Shown: positions 1-8,847 of the stretch, in pieces | How the letters are laid out: each line of letters opens with the position of its first letter | Position numbering within the stretch: the stretch's first letter is position 1 | Source of the DNA: an uncultured Eubacteriales bacterium | GTDB taxonomy: Bacteria > Bacillota > Clostridia > Tissierellales > Peptoniphilaceae | Length of the DNA stretch: 35,327 nucleotides | Reading direction: 5' to 3' | Assembly: GCA_900540185.1 (NCBI GenBank) | Contig: UQFH01000012.1 | Location: forward strand, 1 to 35,327 | Position numbers and translations under genes: made by a program | The notes under the pieces: model-generated | Told to the model about the DNA's origin: nothing | Seen by the model: the letters and a program-made list of their open reading frames with translations, nothing else | The model's database searches: none

Positions 1-88
1 TCTAGTGGGTTTTTATATTGTAGAAAAAATCATAAAAAATAATATGTGGTTGGTGAAAGAAAAGATTTTATGAAATGAAACTTATGTC

Positions 89-116
89 TTCAATAATATT
101 TTAAATGTGATATAAT
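89..116 (+). promoter_or_regulatory. Putative sigma-A promoter of the type III RM operon
   Basis: A TATAAT box at 111-116 is preceded by TG one base upstream (extended -10), with a weak -35 TTCAAT at 89-94 and a 16-bp spacer. It lies about 105 bp before the methyltransferase start. The stretch from 1 to 88 shows no gene. Confidence 0.45.
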
Positions 117-221
117 ATAATTAGTTAAAATAACTGACAGAAATTAAAAAAAGTTTTAAAACAGATTTAAAAAAACTAAATGATAATTTAGTAAAGTGTG
201 AAATTGTATTTGGAGGTTAAT

Positions 222-1925
222 ATGAAGTTCTTAGATGAGTTACATAATGTGCTTAGCGGCGACAAACGATTTATTGGAGAAGACAACCAAATTGTGAAAA
301 TTAAAGTTTCGGATGCAGCTAGAAACAATGATGAAAAATTGTTGAAAGCACTATTGAATAACGAGATTTTAAAAGACAGTCTATTTAAAAAGATAGATGA
401 TATTTATGTCTTTGATATTAATAAATTTATCTGGATTTTAGAATCTAAAGAATTTCTCCCGGATTCTTTTACCATGTATAAAAATAAAATTGGACTTGTG
501 GATTCAAACAATAATCTTATAAGTCAAAAAGAAGATGTTTCTCTTGTATGGCCTTATAAAGATTGTGTCTTGGAAGGCGGACAAACAAAAGAAGACCAGA
601 AAAGAGATGAAATTTTTTATAATGAAATGCTTGCGCCTGACCAAATAAATAGGCTTCTTGCTCCAAAAGTTCTATCAAGTGCAAAAAGATACACTAAAGA
701 GGGAGTAGAAGAAAATATAGAATTTAATGAAGATGATAATCTGATAATTAAGGGAAATAATTTAATAGTCCTATCTTCTCTGATGGAGAGATATGAGGGA
801 AAAGTGAAATTAATTTATATTGATCCACCATATAATACGAGTGAAGATAGCTTTCACTATAATGACAATTTCAATGAATCTTCATGGTTAACATTTATAT
901 TAAATAGATTAAGAATTGCCAAAAGGTTATTAAAAGAAGACGGTGTTATCATTGTTCAGATAAGCTTTCATCAATATGCACACTTAAAATTATTATTAAA
1001 TGAATTATTTTCGGATGGTAAACCTTTGATGGATATTAATATTTTGGTAAGGCATCCTGAAAGAAGTTTGACTTCGGATAAAGAATTTAATGATGTAGTT
1101 GAATATGCGTTATGTTATTCTAAGTCAAGAAATTATATTATGCCAAAGAAGATTAGGCAGAAAACAATTGATGATTATATTTATGACATAAATCTACCTT
1201 TAAAATCAAGAGAAACTATAAAGATGGATAATAAACTTGTCGATGTATACTTTCCAGAAGATGTAGAAGTTATAAAATCGGAAGGTCATGAAACAGGTTT
1301 AAAATCGATGTCAATTAGGGGCTCTATAAGAGAAAAAAATTCTAGTGGAAGATTTTATGTAAAACATCTTGAAAAATTAATAGACAAGTATCCTAAGGGG
1401 ACAATGTTCGCTGTTCCGGATATGGGAGACGATATTCATGATTTTAGAATATTTGAATTGCCAATAGGAAACAATATTAATGGTAAATATTATCAAGGAA
1501 AACCAATTTCGAGCGATGTTACTTTAATTCCATATCCAAATTTTTTAGATTGCGTTGAAGATTATAATAACGTTAATTCTGAAGGTGGAGTTAGTTTTAG
1601 AAATGGAAAGAAGCCAGAAAGATATATAAAGAACTATATTGATATATTTACTAATGAAGGAGATATAGTATTAGACTTTTTCATGGGCTCATCAACAACT
1701 CAAGCAGTTGCTATGAAAATGGACCGTAGGTTTATTGGTGTAGAACAGATGGATTATATCAATACAGTTTCAGTTTCTAGGCTTCAAAAAGTAATTGATG
1801 GGGAACAAGGTGGAATTTCTAAAAGTGTTGGATGGAAAGGAGGAGGTTCCTTTGTATATTGCGAACTTTTAGAAGATAATGAAAGTTTAGTTTCAGAACT
1901 TGAAATGGCAGAAAATTCAGAGTAG
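222..1925 (+). CDS. mod: Type III restriction-modification methyltransferase (Mod), truncated by an in-frame stop
   Basis: This is an adenine-N6 DNA methyltransferase subunit of a type III restriction-modification system. Mod both methylates and provides target recognition for the Res subunit. The catalytic DPPYNT (residues 201-206) precedes the AdoMet-binding motif DFFMGS (from residue 485), the order of beta-class amino-methyltransferases; the region between is the target-recognition part. The ATG at 222 is chosen because GGAGG lies 5 bp upstream; a GTG at 198 in the same frame has no ribosome site. The frame ends at TAG 1923-1925 after 567 residues, yet the next 80 codons in the same frame read like the usual Mod C-terminus (see the next entry). 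Both catalytic motifs are kept, so the truncated protein may fold, but the missing tail could affect assembly with Res. It is AT-rich compared with the core genes downstream. Family assignment is secure; activity is uncertain. Confidence 0.9.
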   Translation: MKFLDELHNVLSGDKRFIGEDNQIVKIKVSDAARNNDEKLLKALLNNEILKDSLFKKIDDIYVFDINKFIWILESKEFLPDSFTMYKNKIGLVDSNNNLISQKEDVSLVWPYKDCVLEGGQTKEDQKRDEIFYNEMLAPDQINRLLAPKVLSSAKRYTKEGVEENIEFNEDDNLIIKGNNLIVLSSLMERYEGKVKLIYIDPPYNTSEDSFHYNDNFNESSWLTFILNRLRIAKRLLKEDGVIIVQISFHQYAHLKLLLNELFSDGKPLMDINILVRHPERSLTSDKEFNDVVEYALCYSKSRNYIMPKKIRQKTIDDYIYDINLPLKSRETIKMDNKLVDVYFPEDVEVIKSEGHETGLKSMSIRGSIREKNSSGRFYVKHLEKLIDKYPKGTMFAVPDMGDDIHDFRIFELPIGNNINGKYYQGKPISSDVTLIPYPNFLDCVEDYNNVNSEGGVSFRNGKKPERYIKNYIDIFTNEGDIVLDFFMGSSTTQAVAMKMDRRFIGVEQMDYINTVSVSRLQKVIDGEQGGISKSVGWKGGGSFVYCELLEDNESLVSELEMAENSE

Positions 1926-2168
1926 GTTAAAGTTGTTTTAAATAAGGCTATTGAAAATGGAAAGCTAATTCCATCTATTCTTCCTAGTGAATTAAAAAAT
2001 GCCGAAGAAGATTTTGACCAGCTAAGTATTGATGAACAAAAAAATATTGTCATGGAGCTTTTAAATAAAAATAAACTTTATGTTAATTTTTCGGATATCG
2101 ATGATGAAGATTACAACGTGAGCGAGGCTGATAAGAAGTTTAATAGAAGTTTCTACGGTAAGGAGTGA
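1926..2168 (+). pseudogene. Detached C-terminal part of mod after in-frame TAG
   Basis: Directly after the TAG at 1923-1925 the same reading frame stays open for 80 codons to TGA 2166-2168. It encodes a Mod-like tail: an LSIDEQ-type helix, then LLNKNKLYVNFSDIDDEDY and a final NRSFYGKE. From memory of the family, type III Mod proteins end with a 'LYVNYSEIDDEDYG...LN.EFY'-like segment, so this is the true C-terminus cut off by one nonsense codon. The res ribosome site (AAGGAG, 2160-2165) overlaps its last codons, as expected if it was once the intact gene end. An in-frame ATG exists at 2052 but has no obvious ribosome site. Confidence 0.75.
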
Positions 2169-2172
2169 TTTT

Positions 2173-4773
2173 ATGGATGAGCAATATTTGTATCAAAAAT
2201 TAGATGCCTTAAAAGAGGGAGGCTTTTTAAAAGAATTACCGACCTATATAGAATCAAATTTAAATCCTAATATTATTTTGCGTAAATATCAAGAAGAGGC
2301 TTTTAAGTATTTTATAAGTTATGTTGAAAGTGATTTGATTAAAAATAAGCAAATTCATAATTTATTTCATATGGCAACAGGCTCAGGAAAGACTGTTATT
2401 ATGGCAGGCCTCATTCTATATTTATACACGAAAGGATATAGGAAATTCTTATTCTTCGTAAATCAAAACAATATTATCGAAAAAACTAAAGAGAATTTTT
2501 TAAATAAAAATTCGATTAAGTATCTCTTTTCAGACAATATCGAATTAATGGGAGAACAAATTCAAGTAAAAGAAGTTAATAATTTTGCTTTTTATGATAA
2601 AAATGCAATTAATATTTGTTTTACTACAACTCAAAAACTCCACTATGACATGCTATTTCCAAAAGAGAATTCCCCTACTATTGAAGATTTTGAAGACGAT
2701 AAAATTGTTTTAATTTCAGATGAGTCTCACCATATAAACACTGTTACTAAAGGACTTACGAAAACTGAGAGAGCATCGATAGATAAAAATATTCAAAGTT
2801 GGGAATATACGATTAGTACAATTTTTAGAGCTAATCGAGATAACGCTCTATTAGAGTTTACGGCAACCGCTGATTTAAAAGATCCCAATGTTGTGAAAAA
2901 ATATTTGGATAAAATTGTATATGATTATACTTTATCTAAATTTAGAGAGAGCGGATATACGAAAGATTTCAAGAATATGCAAGGTGACTATGATAGGTGG
3001 ACTAGAACTTTACTGGCTCTTGTTGTAAGCGAATATAGGAGACATTTATTTGGTGCTTCCGGTCAAAATATAAAGCCGGTGGTTCTTCTGAAATCTAAGT
3101 CTATTAAAGATTCGAGATACTTTTATGATGAATTTTATCAAAAGTTAAATAATCTTAATCCTGACACCATATTAAAATTTAAAGATTCTGATAATGAATA
3201 TTTAAAAAATGCTATTAGTTATTTTTTAAAAAAAGATCCAAGCTTAAACTCTCTTGCTGAGGATATAAAATTAGGGTTTGCAAAGGAAAATTCTATTATT
3301 TTAAATTCACAAGCTGAATCAGAGGAGAAAGCAAAACAAGTTGCAGTAAACTCACTTGAAGCGAAAGATAATCCTTATAGGATAATATTTACAGTTGATA
3401 TGTTAAATGAAGGTTGGGATGTATTAAATCTTTTTGATATTGTAAGACTTTATGAAACGAGAGATGGAAAGGGTGGGAAACCAGGAAAGACAACTATTAG
3501 TGAGGCACAACTAATCGGAAGGGGAGCCCGATATTGTCCTTTTAAAATTGAAGATGATCAACCTAGAAATAAACGCAAGTATGATGATGATTTAACTAAT
3601 GAGAATAGGATTCTAGAAACACTCTTGTATCATTCTATGCAAGATTCGAGATATATAAGTGAATTGAGGTATGCTTTGAAGCAAACGGGACTTCTTGCAG
3701 ATGCACCGAAAGAGATAGAATATATACTGAAAGAAGAATTTAAAGAAACAGATTTTTTTAGATATGCCTATGTATTTTCGAATAGAAGGGTAGAAAAATC
3801 AAGAAAGTCTATTAAAGAAATTGATAAGAAAATCCAAAATAAATTTTATCAGCACAAGGTTGCCACCGGAAGATCAACCCTATATGGATTGTTTGATGAT
3901 GAAACAACTAAAGACAATATAAAATTTAAGATTCATACATTTAAAGTTAGAGAAATTCCATTAAACATAGCAGAAGGTGCAATGGAAAATTTTAATGTAC
4001 TTAAATTTAGTGCATTAAAATCATATTTCCCGAATTTAGTGTCAAGAAGAGAATTTTTGCAATCTGATAATTATTTAGGAAATATAACACTTAAAATAGA
4101 TTCTCCATTTGATAAGATTAGAGCGGAGGATCTGTATGATGGAGCCATGAAAATATTTAGAGATATATCAGAATATATTCAAAAAATACAAACAGAATAT
4201 GAGGGCACAAGAGAATTTTATGCAAATAATATTCGTGATGTACTGAAAAATAAAAAAATATATATTGATAATCCTCACGGGGAAGGTGTGGGAATATCTC
4301 AAATTTGTATATTCAATGAAGACAGACTGGACCTAACGTTTGAACCGTGGTATGTTTATAACGACAATTATGGAACAAGTGAAGAAAAAGCATTTGTCAA
4401 ATATTTTAAAGGAATAGTAGACGATTTGAGAAAAAAATATGATGAGATTTATTTAGTCAGAAATGAAAGAATCGCATCTTTAGCAATATATGAATTTGAT
4501 ACTGGAGAAAGATTTGAACCGGACTTTTTGCTATTCCTGCAAAAGAAAGGCACCGATGGTTATTTACAAGAACAAATTTATATCGAGCCTAAGGGAGGAC
4601 ATTTGTTGGAAAAAGACAAATGGAAAGAAGAGTTTTTGCTAAAAATAGAAGAACTAGGCATTCCAACAAAAATTTATGCAGATGACAATGAGTATAGGAT
4701 TATCGGACTTCCATTTTTTAATAAAGAATTGAGAATGAGAGAGTTTGAAGATAACTTTAAAAGGAGTATATAG
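2173..4773 (+). CDS. res: Type III restriction endonuclease, Res subunit (helicase-nuclease)
   Basis: This is the ATP-dependent DNA translocase/endonuclease subunit that works with Mod to cleave unmethylated phage DNA. The superfamily 2 helicase core has Walker A ATGSGKT at residues 68-74 and a DESHH Walker B box at 183-187. The second RecA domain includes a TVDMLNEGWD segment and a QLIGRGARY segment (motif VI-like). The C-terminal nuclease domain keeps a PD-(D/E)xK arrangement: D784 in FEPDF, then E805 and K807 in IEPKG. At 866 residues it is slightly shorter than classical Res proteins but looks complete. The start has AAGGAG 7 bp upstream, and the gene begins 4 bp after the ancestral mod stop. 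It is followed at 3 bp by a SIR2-domain gene, so the three are one operon. Because mod carries a stop codon, this nuclease may lack a fully competent partner. Confidence 0.94.
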   Translation: MDEQYLYQKLDALKEGGFLKELPTYIESNLNPNIILRKYQEEAFKYFISYVESDLIKNKQIHNLFHMATGSGKTVIMAGLILYLYTKGYRKFLFFVNQNNIIEKTKENFLNKNSIKYLFSDNIELMGEQIQVKEVNNFAFYDKNAINICFTTTQKLHYDMLFPKENSPTIEDFEDDKIVLISDESHHINTVTKGLTKTERASIDKNIQSWEYTISTIFRANRDNALLEFTATADLKDPNVVKKYLDKIVYDYTLSKFRESGYTKDFKNMQGDYDRWTRTLLALVVSEYRRHLFGASGQNIKPVVLLKSKSIKDSRYFYDEFYQKLNNLNPDTILKFKDSDNEYLKNAISYFLKKDPSLNSLAEDIKLGFAKENSIILNSQAESEEKAKQVAVNSLEAKDNPYRIIFTVDMLNEGWDVLNLFDIVRLYETRDGKGGKPGKTTISEAQLIGRGARYCPFKIEDDQPRNKRKYDDDLTNENRILETLLYHSMQDSRYISELRYALKQTGLLADAPKEIEYILKEEFKETDFFRYAYVFSNRRVEKSRKSIKEIDKKIQNKFYQHKVATGRSTLYGLFDDETTKDNIKFKIHTFKVREIPLNIAEGAMENFNVLKFSALKSYFPNLVSRREFLQSDNYLGNITLKIDSPFDKIRAEDLYDGAMKIFRDISEYIQKIQTEYEGTREFYANNIRDVLKNKKIYIDNPHGEGVGISQICIFNEDRLDLTFEPWYVYNDNYGTSEEKAFVKYFKGIVDDLRKKYDEIYLVRNERIASLAIYEFDTGERFEPDFLLFLQKKGTDGYLQEQIYIEPKGGHLLEKDKWKEEFLLKIEELGIPTKIYADDNEYRIIGLPFFNKELRMREFEDNFKRSI

Positions 4774-4776
4774 TTA

Positions 4777-6330
4777 ATGAATATAAATGAATTTATTAAT
4801 AGGTTTCAAAATCATCCCATATTATTTATTGGCACAGGGATCAGTTTGCGATATTTGGAAAACTCTTACAGTTGGGAAAATTTATTAAAAACAATATCTG
4901 AAAAAATAAGTGGAAACACTTTTCATTTCCAGGATTTAAAGAATCAAGCATATTCTAACTCAACTAAGTCCTATGATTATTCTAAAATTGCAACTAATTT
5001 AGAGAAGGAACTAGATAGTGTTGCTGAGTATAAAGTGGGAAAAACGAGGCCAGATTACATTGATCAGATTAACAATGTTTATTATAGTTCGATGGAAAAT
5101 GGAGTGCATGCAAGTCGTTTGAAAATTTTTATATCTCAATTATTGGCAGAGTTAAAATATAAAGAAGAAATGGTTAGTGAAATAGATAAGTTAAGAAAAA
5201 CTAGGAAAAATATCGCGTGTATTATCACTACTAATTACGATAAATTAATAGAGGATATTTTTAATTTTAACCCTCTTATTGGAAATGATATTTTACTTAG
5301 CAATCCTTATGGGTCTGTCTATAAAATTCACGGAAGTGTAGATAATAATAATTCAATTGTAATTACAAGTGATGATTATAAAGAATTTAATACTAAATAT
5401 GATTTGATACGTGCTCAATTAATATCTTTATTCATTCATAATCCAATAATTTTTCTCGGATATAGTGTTAGCGATGAAAATATTAAACAAATTTTGGAAA
5501 CTATTTTTTCATACGTTGATTATAATGATGAATTATCAGATAAGATAAGGTCAAATTTTCTATTAGTGGAACATAAATCCGGTTCTAGTAATAGCGAAGT
5601 TATTGAACATGATATTAATATAAACAGGACAATAATACGAATCAATAAACTTATAACGGATGACTATTGTCAACTCTATGAGGCATTAGCAAGTATTAGA
5701 TTGCCAATATCAGCAATTGATGTGAGAAAAGTAAGAGATATTGTAGGAGATATTTATAAAGGTGGTAATCCTGAAGATATACCAGCAGTCAGAATCACTG
5801 AGGATATTGAAGACTTAGACAACTCGGATAAAGTTTTAGCTATAGGAACCGAAAGAACTATTTCATATGAGTTTAGAACAATTAGAGAAATGATTCTAGA
5901 TTACTTTATCATTTTAGAAGAAAATAACTTCCAAATATTAGATACAATTGATAAGCAAACTATTAATAGTAATCAATATTTCCCGATATTTGCATTTAGC
6001 CAAATTAATACTAATATTGAAAAGACAGAAGAATTAAAAATAAATCAATTAAAAAAAATAGAGCAAATAAGAGAAATGATACCCAATAGTTGTAAGAGAC
6101 AGTTTTTCAATTACAGAGACATTTTAGACCTAGAAATATCAGATGGAAACCAAGACTATTGTATTATATGGAATGTTCTAGAAAAAAATCTTTCGCTAGA
6201 TGAGTTTAAGGATTTTATTCAATCTTATGGAAAGTATAGGAATCTTACTAGGCAGAATTTATTGGGGTCCTCAGCTTATAAAAGAATGGTGTGTGTTTAT
6301 GATTATTGCAAATATGAAGATAATAATTAA
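4777..6330 (+). CDS. SIR2-like domain protein, candidate NADase defence effector
   Basis: The N-terminal ~290 residues form a SIR2-like fold: GTGIS near residues 19-23 (nucleotide-binding loop), TTNYD with N153, IHGS with H185, and a FLGYSVSDENI segment near 228. The Asn and His are the residues that SIR2-type NAD+ hydrolases use in anti-phage systems such as Thoeris ThsA, DSR and SIR2-Argonaute pairs (established knowledge). The C-terminal ~220 residues are helical and unrecognised, and could be the sensing or oligomerisation part. There is no signal peptide or membrane segment, so it should be cytosolic. It starts 3 bp after res, with AAAGGAG just upstream inside the end of res, so the two are translationally linked. 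I infer an abortive-infection role: depleting NAD+ when restriction is overcome. The domain call is firm; the function is inferred. It is as AT-rich as the RM genes. Confidence 0.82.
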   Translation: MNINEFINRFQNHPILFIGTGISLRYLENSYSWENLLKTISEKISGNTFHFQDLKNQAYSNSTKSYDYSKIATNLEKELDSVAEYKVGKTRPDYIDQINNVYYSSMENGVHASRLKIFISQLLAELKYKEEMVSEIDKLRKTRKNIACIITTNYDKLIEDIFNFNPLIGNDILLSNPYGSVYKIHGSVDNNNSIVITSDDYKEFNTKYDLIRAQLISLFIHNPIIFLGYSVSDENIKQILETIFSYVDYNDELSDKIRSNFLLVEHKSGSSNSEVIEHDININRTIIRINKLITDDYCQLYEALASIRLPISAIDVRKVRDIVGDIYKGGNPEDIPAVRITEDIEDLDNSDKVLAIGTERTISYEFRTIREMILDYFIILEENNFQILDTIDKQTINSNQYFPIFAFSQINTNIEKTEELKINQLKKIEQIREMIPNSCKRQFFNYRDILDLEISDGNQDYCIIWNVLEKNLSLDEFKDFIQSYGKYRNLTRQNLLGSSAYKRMVCVYDYCKYEDNN

Positions 6331-6383
6331 GTGAATTTAGTGATATAAGAAAAATTAGAACGTAGAATTATAAATGATATAGT

Positions 6384-6395
6384 ATATACGTATAT
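6384..6395. other. 12-bp perfect palindrome
   Basis: ATATACGTATAT at 6384-6395 equals its own reverse complement. It sits just upstream of the inverted-ended repeat at 6418. It could be a dimeric-regulator site or simply AT-rich chance. Confidence 0.3.
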
Positions 6396-6417
6396 GTGCA
6401 AAAAAGGAATTAGAATA

Positions 6418-6542
6418 AATTTGCAGATAAAGTGGTTTTTTTCTCTTGTTCGAAGGAGTTAGTCGCTGTGGCTTAGTTTTACTACTCCTAACTCCTAAAC
6501 GTTCTGCACAGCGCAAAATAATTCCATTTTATCCCGCAAATT
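6418..6542. repeat. 125-bp inverted-ended repeat (MITE-like, family R)
   Basis: The element starts AATTTGC and ends GCAAATT, and similarity continues inward (RG-GATAAA-TGG on both ends when one is reverse-complemented). Its length nearly equals the copy at 19481-19604, and the interiors are related: GTCGCTG is shared, followed by a TAC.CCT...ACTCC stretch. Inside, AGGAGTTAG pairs with CTAACTCCT, and CGCTGTG pairs with CACAGCG. The order A-B-A'-B' means the two stems would cross as a pseudoknot if transcribed. No protein is encoded. Confidence 0.6.
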
Positions 6543-6586
6543 AGACAAAATAACACAAATTGTATACTTATGAAAGGAGATTTAAT

Positions 6587-7600
6587 GTGGGGTTCAGATA
6601 TAGAAAAAGTATCAATATAGGCGGTGGATTTAGAATTAATATTAGTAAATCTGGTATTGGATATAGTTGGGGAACAAAAGGCTATAGAATAAGCAAAACG
6701 GCTAGTGGTAATATTAGAAAAACATCTACACTGCCTGGAACTGGATTATCATATGTTGAAGAACTTTCAAATAATAATAAAAAAGGTAGCATTAATTCGA
6801 ATGATTTTTTAAATAATAATCTTCAGGTGAACACTTATGACTCTCAAGAAATTAAAAATGTTTTAACATCAGACATTTCATCGGACAACCTAAAAGATAT
6901 TGTCAACTTAGCAAATAGAAGCATAAAACTTAATAAGATCAGTAATCTATTTTTGGGGAGCTCTTTTGTTTTAAGCTTTATAAATACAAATTTTCTTATC
7001 GTGACAATAATAAGTTTAATTTTGAAAGTATATATAAAAACTAAAGGGACAATAGAGCTTGAATATTCTATAGATGAGGATCAAAAGAGTGTTATATCAG
7101 AAAAAATTAAACCATTTCTAAGAATATCTGATAGCAGTAACATATGGAGGATTACTGAAACCAGTAAAGTAATTGATACAAAATATACAGCTGGAGCAAA
7201 AAACGTAATCAAAAGACAAAAATGTAAAGTGAGTAAAAAAATACCATTTCCTTTTAAAGTCAATGTAAGCGCTACATCTTATATTTACAATAAGGAAAGA
7301 TTATTCTTTTTGCCTGATAAATTATTTTTTATCCATAAAAATAAAGTCTTTGCAATAAATTATATGGATGTAAAAACATGTATATACAATCAGAATTTCA
7401 TAGAAAATGTATCAGTGCCAAAAGATGCTACAATAGCTGGATATACTTGGGAATTTGTGAACAAAAATGGAGGACCAGATAAACGCTTTAAAAGAAATAG
7501 GCAATTACCGATATGCTCTTATGGTTCTCTAAGTATATCTTCGCCATATGGATTAAACACAATATTAATGTTTTCTAAAGGTCTAAGTCGATTAGATTAA
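6587..7600 (+). CDS. DUF4236 domain protein with central membrane segment
   Basis: The first ~55 residues match the DUF4236 pattern: GFRYRKS, then GGGFRINISKSGIG, a glycine-rich stretch and PGTGLSY. DUF4236 occurs at the N-terminus of many bacterial proteins of unknown role. One or two hydrophobic segments follow (about residues 115-145: LFLGSSFVLSF and FLIVTIISLILKVY). The C-terminal half is soluble and unrecognised, and includes a lysine-rich KRQKCKVSKK patch. GTG 6587 is chosen because AAAGGAGA lies 6 bp upstream and the DUF4236 homology begins there; an in-frame TTG at 6560 lacks a ribosome site. It sits at the end of the AT-rich defence island, separated from the SIR2 gene by the 125-bp repeat. 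A defence link is only by location. Confidence 0.7.
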   Translation: MGFRYRKSINIGGGFRINISKSGIGYSWGTKGYRISKTASGNIRKTSTLPGTGLSYVEELSNNNKKGSINSNDFLNNNLQVNTYDSQEIKNVLTSDISSDNLKDIVNLANRSIKLNKISNLFLGSSFVLSFINTNFLIVTIISLILKVYIKTKGTIELEYSIDEDQKSVISEKIKPFLRISDSSNIWRITETSKVIDTKYTAGAKNVIKRQKCKVSKKIPFPFKVNVSATSYIYNKERLFFLPDKLFFIHKNKVFAINYMDVKTCIYNQNFIENVSVPKDATIAGYTWEFVNKNGGPDKRFKRNRQLPICSYGSLSISSPYGLNTILMFSKGLSRLD

Positions 7601-7787
7601 TGTATATTGTAAAATATAATAATATATAATTTTAAGCAAATACAAAAGTTTAAACCACTTGAATTAAAATTTATAACTAACTTGAATAAACCACGCCACA
7701 ATTCTCCGTGCTTACACCCTTCTCTTTTAGGGTACAAATAGTATGTTGGAGTTTTTCCACAAAATTATTTCAAAGGGGGAAGTGAAT

Positions 7788-8192
7788 ATGGATAATATTA
7801 AGAAGGTTTTAGAGGTTTTGGGTAGTGTGGATGTTTTTTATCTTGCGACGAGCGTTGACGGCAAGCCGAATGTTAGGCCGTTCGATGTGCACACGGATTT
7901 TGAGGGCAAGGTTTATTTGGTGACGAAGAAGCAAAAGAATGTCTACAAGGAGCTCAAGGAAAATCCTTATGTTGCTGTGGCGAGAGCGACGGGACACGGT
8001 TATTTCAGAATTTACGGTCAGCTTATTGAAGACGATCGCCGTGAAGCACGCGAGAAAATGTACAACGACAATGTTGAACTTTGCAAGGGCAAGTATGAGG
8101 TTGATGACGAGTCGACGGCTGTGTTTTATTTCAAAGATGCGACTTTAAATCTTATGGAGCACGGCAAAGAACCGGTTGTAATTGAGTTTTAG
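7788..8192 (+). CDS. Pyridoxamine 5'-phosphate oxidase-family FMN-binding protein
   Basis: A 134-residue split-barrel flavin-binding protein. It has the family pattern: FYLATSVDGKPNVRPF near residues 13-28, a VYLVTKKQKNVYKEL segment and NPYVAVA, as in small PNPOx-like flavoproteins of anaerobes. The ATG at 7788 is preceded by GGGGGA 7 bp upstream; an ATG at 7743 in the same frame has no ribosome site. Base composition shifts sharply to the GC-richer host style here, marking the end of the AT-rich island. It is probably a single-gene unit. The substrate cannot be told from sequence; such proteins bind FMN, F420 or haem and are often annotated as general stress or nitroimidazole-resistance-like proteins. 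Confidence 0.82.
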   Translation: MDNIKKVLEVLGSVDVFYLATSVDGKPNVRPFDVHTDFEGKVYLVTKKQKNVYKELKENPYVAVARATGHGYFRIYGQLIEDDRREAREKMYNDNVELCKGKYEVDDESTAVFYFKDATLNLMEHGKEPVVIEF

Positions 8193-8226
8193 ATTAAAAA
8201 ATCTGAAAAAGCTTAAGAACGGGTGT

Positions 8227-8251
8227 GTGGCACATATCAAAAGCCACGTTT
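8227..8251 (+). terminator. Weak hairpin after the PNPOx-family gene
   Basis: GTGGC (8227-8231) pairs with GCCAC (8243-8247), followed by GTTTTA. The stem is short with an 11-base loop, so this is a weak terminator candidate. Confidence 0.35.
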
Positions 8252-8330
8252 TATTATGTAGTAATTAAATATGTTTAATTTAAAGTTGCTCGTATGTTAT
8301 TATATTGAAGTTTTTTGAGAGAGGCATTAT

Positions 8331-8762
8331 ATGATTAGACTTGATCGTGTCAATGAAGACAATTTTAATCAGGTGATAGATTTAAAGAGGGGTACGGATG
8401 TGGCGGATTTTGTCGATGAGCCAATCTATTCGCTTGCAGAGGCGTTTTTGTACAAGGAGTCGAGCGAGTGTTTTGCAATATGTAAAGGAGATTCGGTCAT
8501 CGGTTTTGTTTCGATTTATTTCGGCGAGGAGAATTGCCAGATTATAAATTTTTTAGTCGACAAGGATTTTCGAGGTCGCGGTTACGGGAGCGAGGCGGCA
8601 AAGCAATGCATAGATTATTTCGAAGAGAATTTTTCGGAGAAGAGAATTTCTCTTCCGGTTCACGAGGAGAATTTCGGTGCGCAAAAGTTTTGGGAGAGAC
8701 TCGGCTTTAAAAATTCGGAAACAAAAGAGGACGGATATGTTTTTATGAGACTCTATCTTTAA
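8331..8762 (+). CDS. GNAT-family N-acetyltransferase
   Basis: A 143-residue acetyltransferase of the GNAT fold, moving an acetyl group from acetyl-CoA to an unknown amine. Motif A is clear (DFRGRGYGSEAAKQCIDYF, roughly residues 78-96), containing the R-G-x-G-x-G/S pyrophosphate-binding turn. It is preceded by the strand that ends in QIINFLVD and followed by the usual late motif B (NFGAQKFWERLGFK). The ATG has GAGAGG 6 bp upstream. It is convergent with the ZIP transporter gene and shares a bidirectional hairpin terminator with it. No substrate can be assigned; protein alpha-amino, polyamine or antibiotic acetylation are all possible. Confidence 0.85.
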   Translation: MIRLDRVNEDNFNQVIDLKRGTDVADFVDEPIYSLAEAFLYKESSECFAICKGDSVIGFVSIYFGEENCQIINFLVDKDFRGRGYGSEAAKQCIDYFEENFSEKRISLPVHEENFGAQKFWERLGFKNSETKEDGYVFMRLYL

Positions 8763-8781
8763 ACTCCATAGCACAAAAAAT

Positions 8782-8808
8782 AAAACCGATGGAATGCATC
8801 GGTTTTTT
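8782..8808. terminator. Bidirectional terminator between acetyltransferase and ZIP gene
   Basis: AAAACCGAT (8782-8790) pairs with ATCGGTTTT (8798-8806), with a T-run on the plus strand and an A-run on the other side. It can serve both convergent genes. Confidence 0.8.
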
Positions 8809-8847
8809 GGTTACATATTTGTTTCATGTGTATTTGATTTTTAAATA

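Noticed and set aside
7716..7733. Small hairpin ACCCT...AGGGT before the PNPOx-family gene
   Set aside because: A five-base stem with no T-run; too weak to call a terminator.
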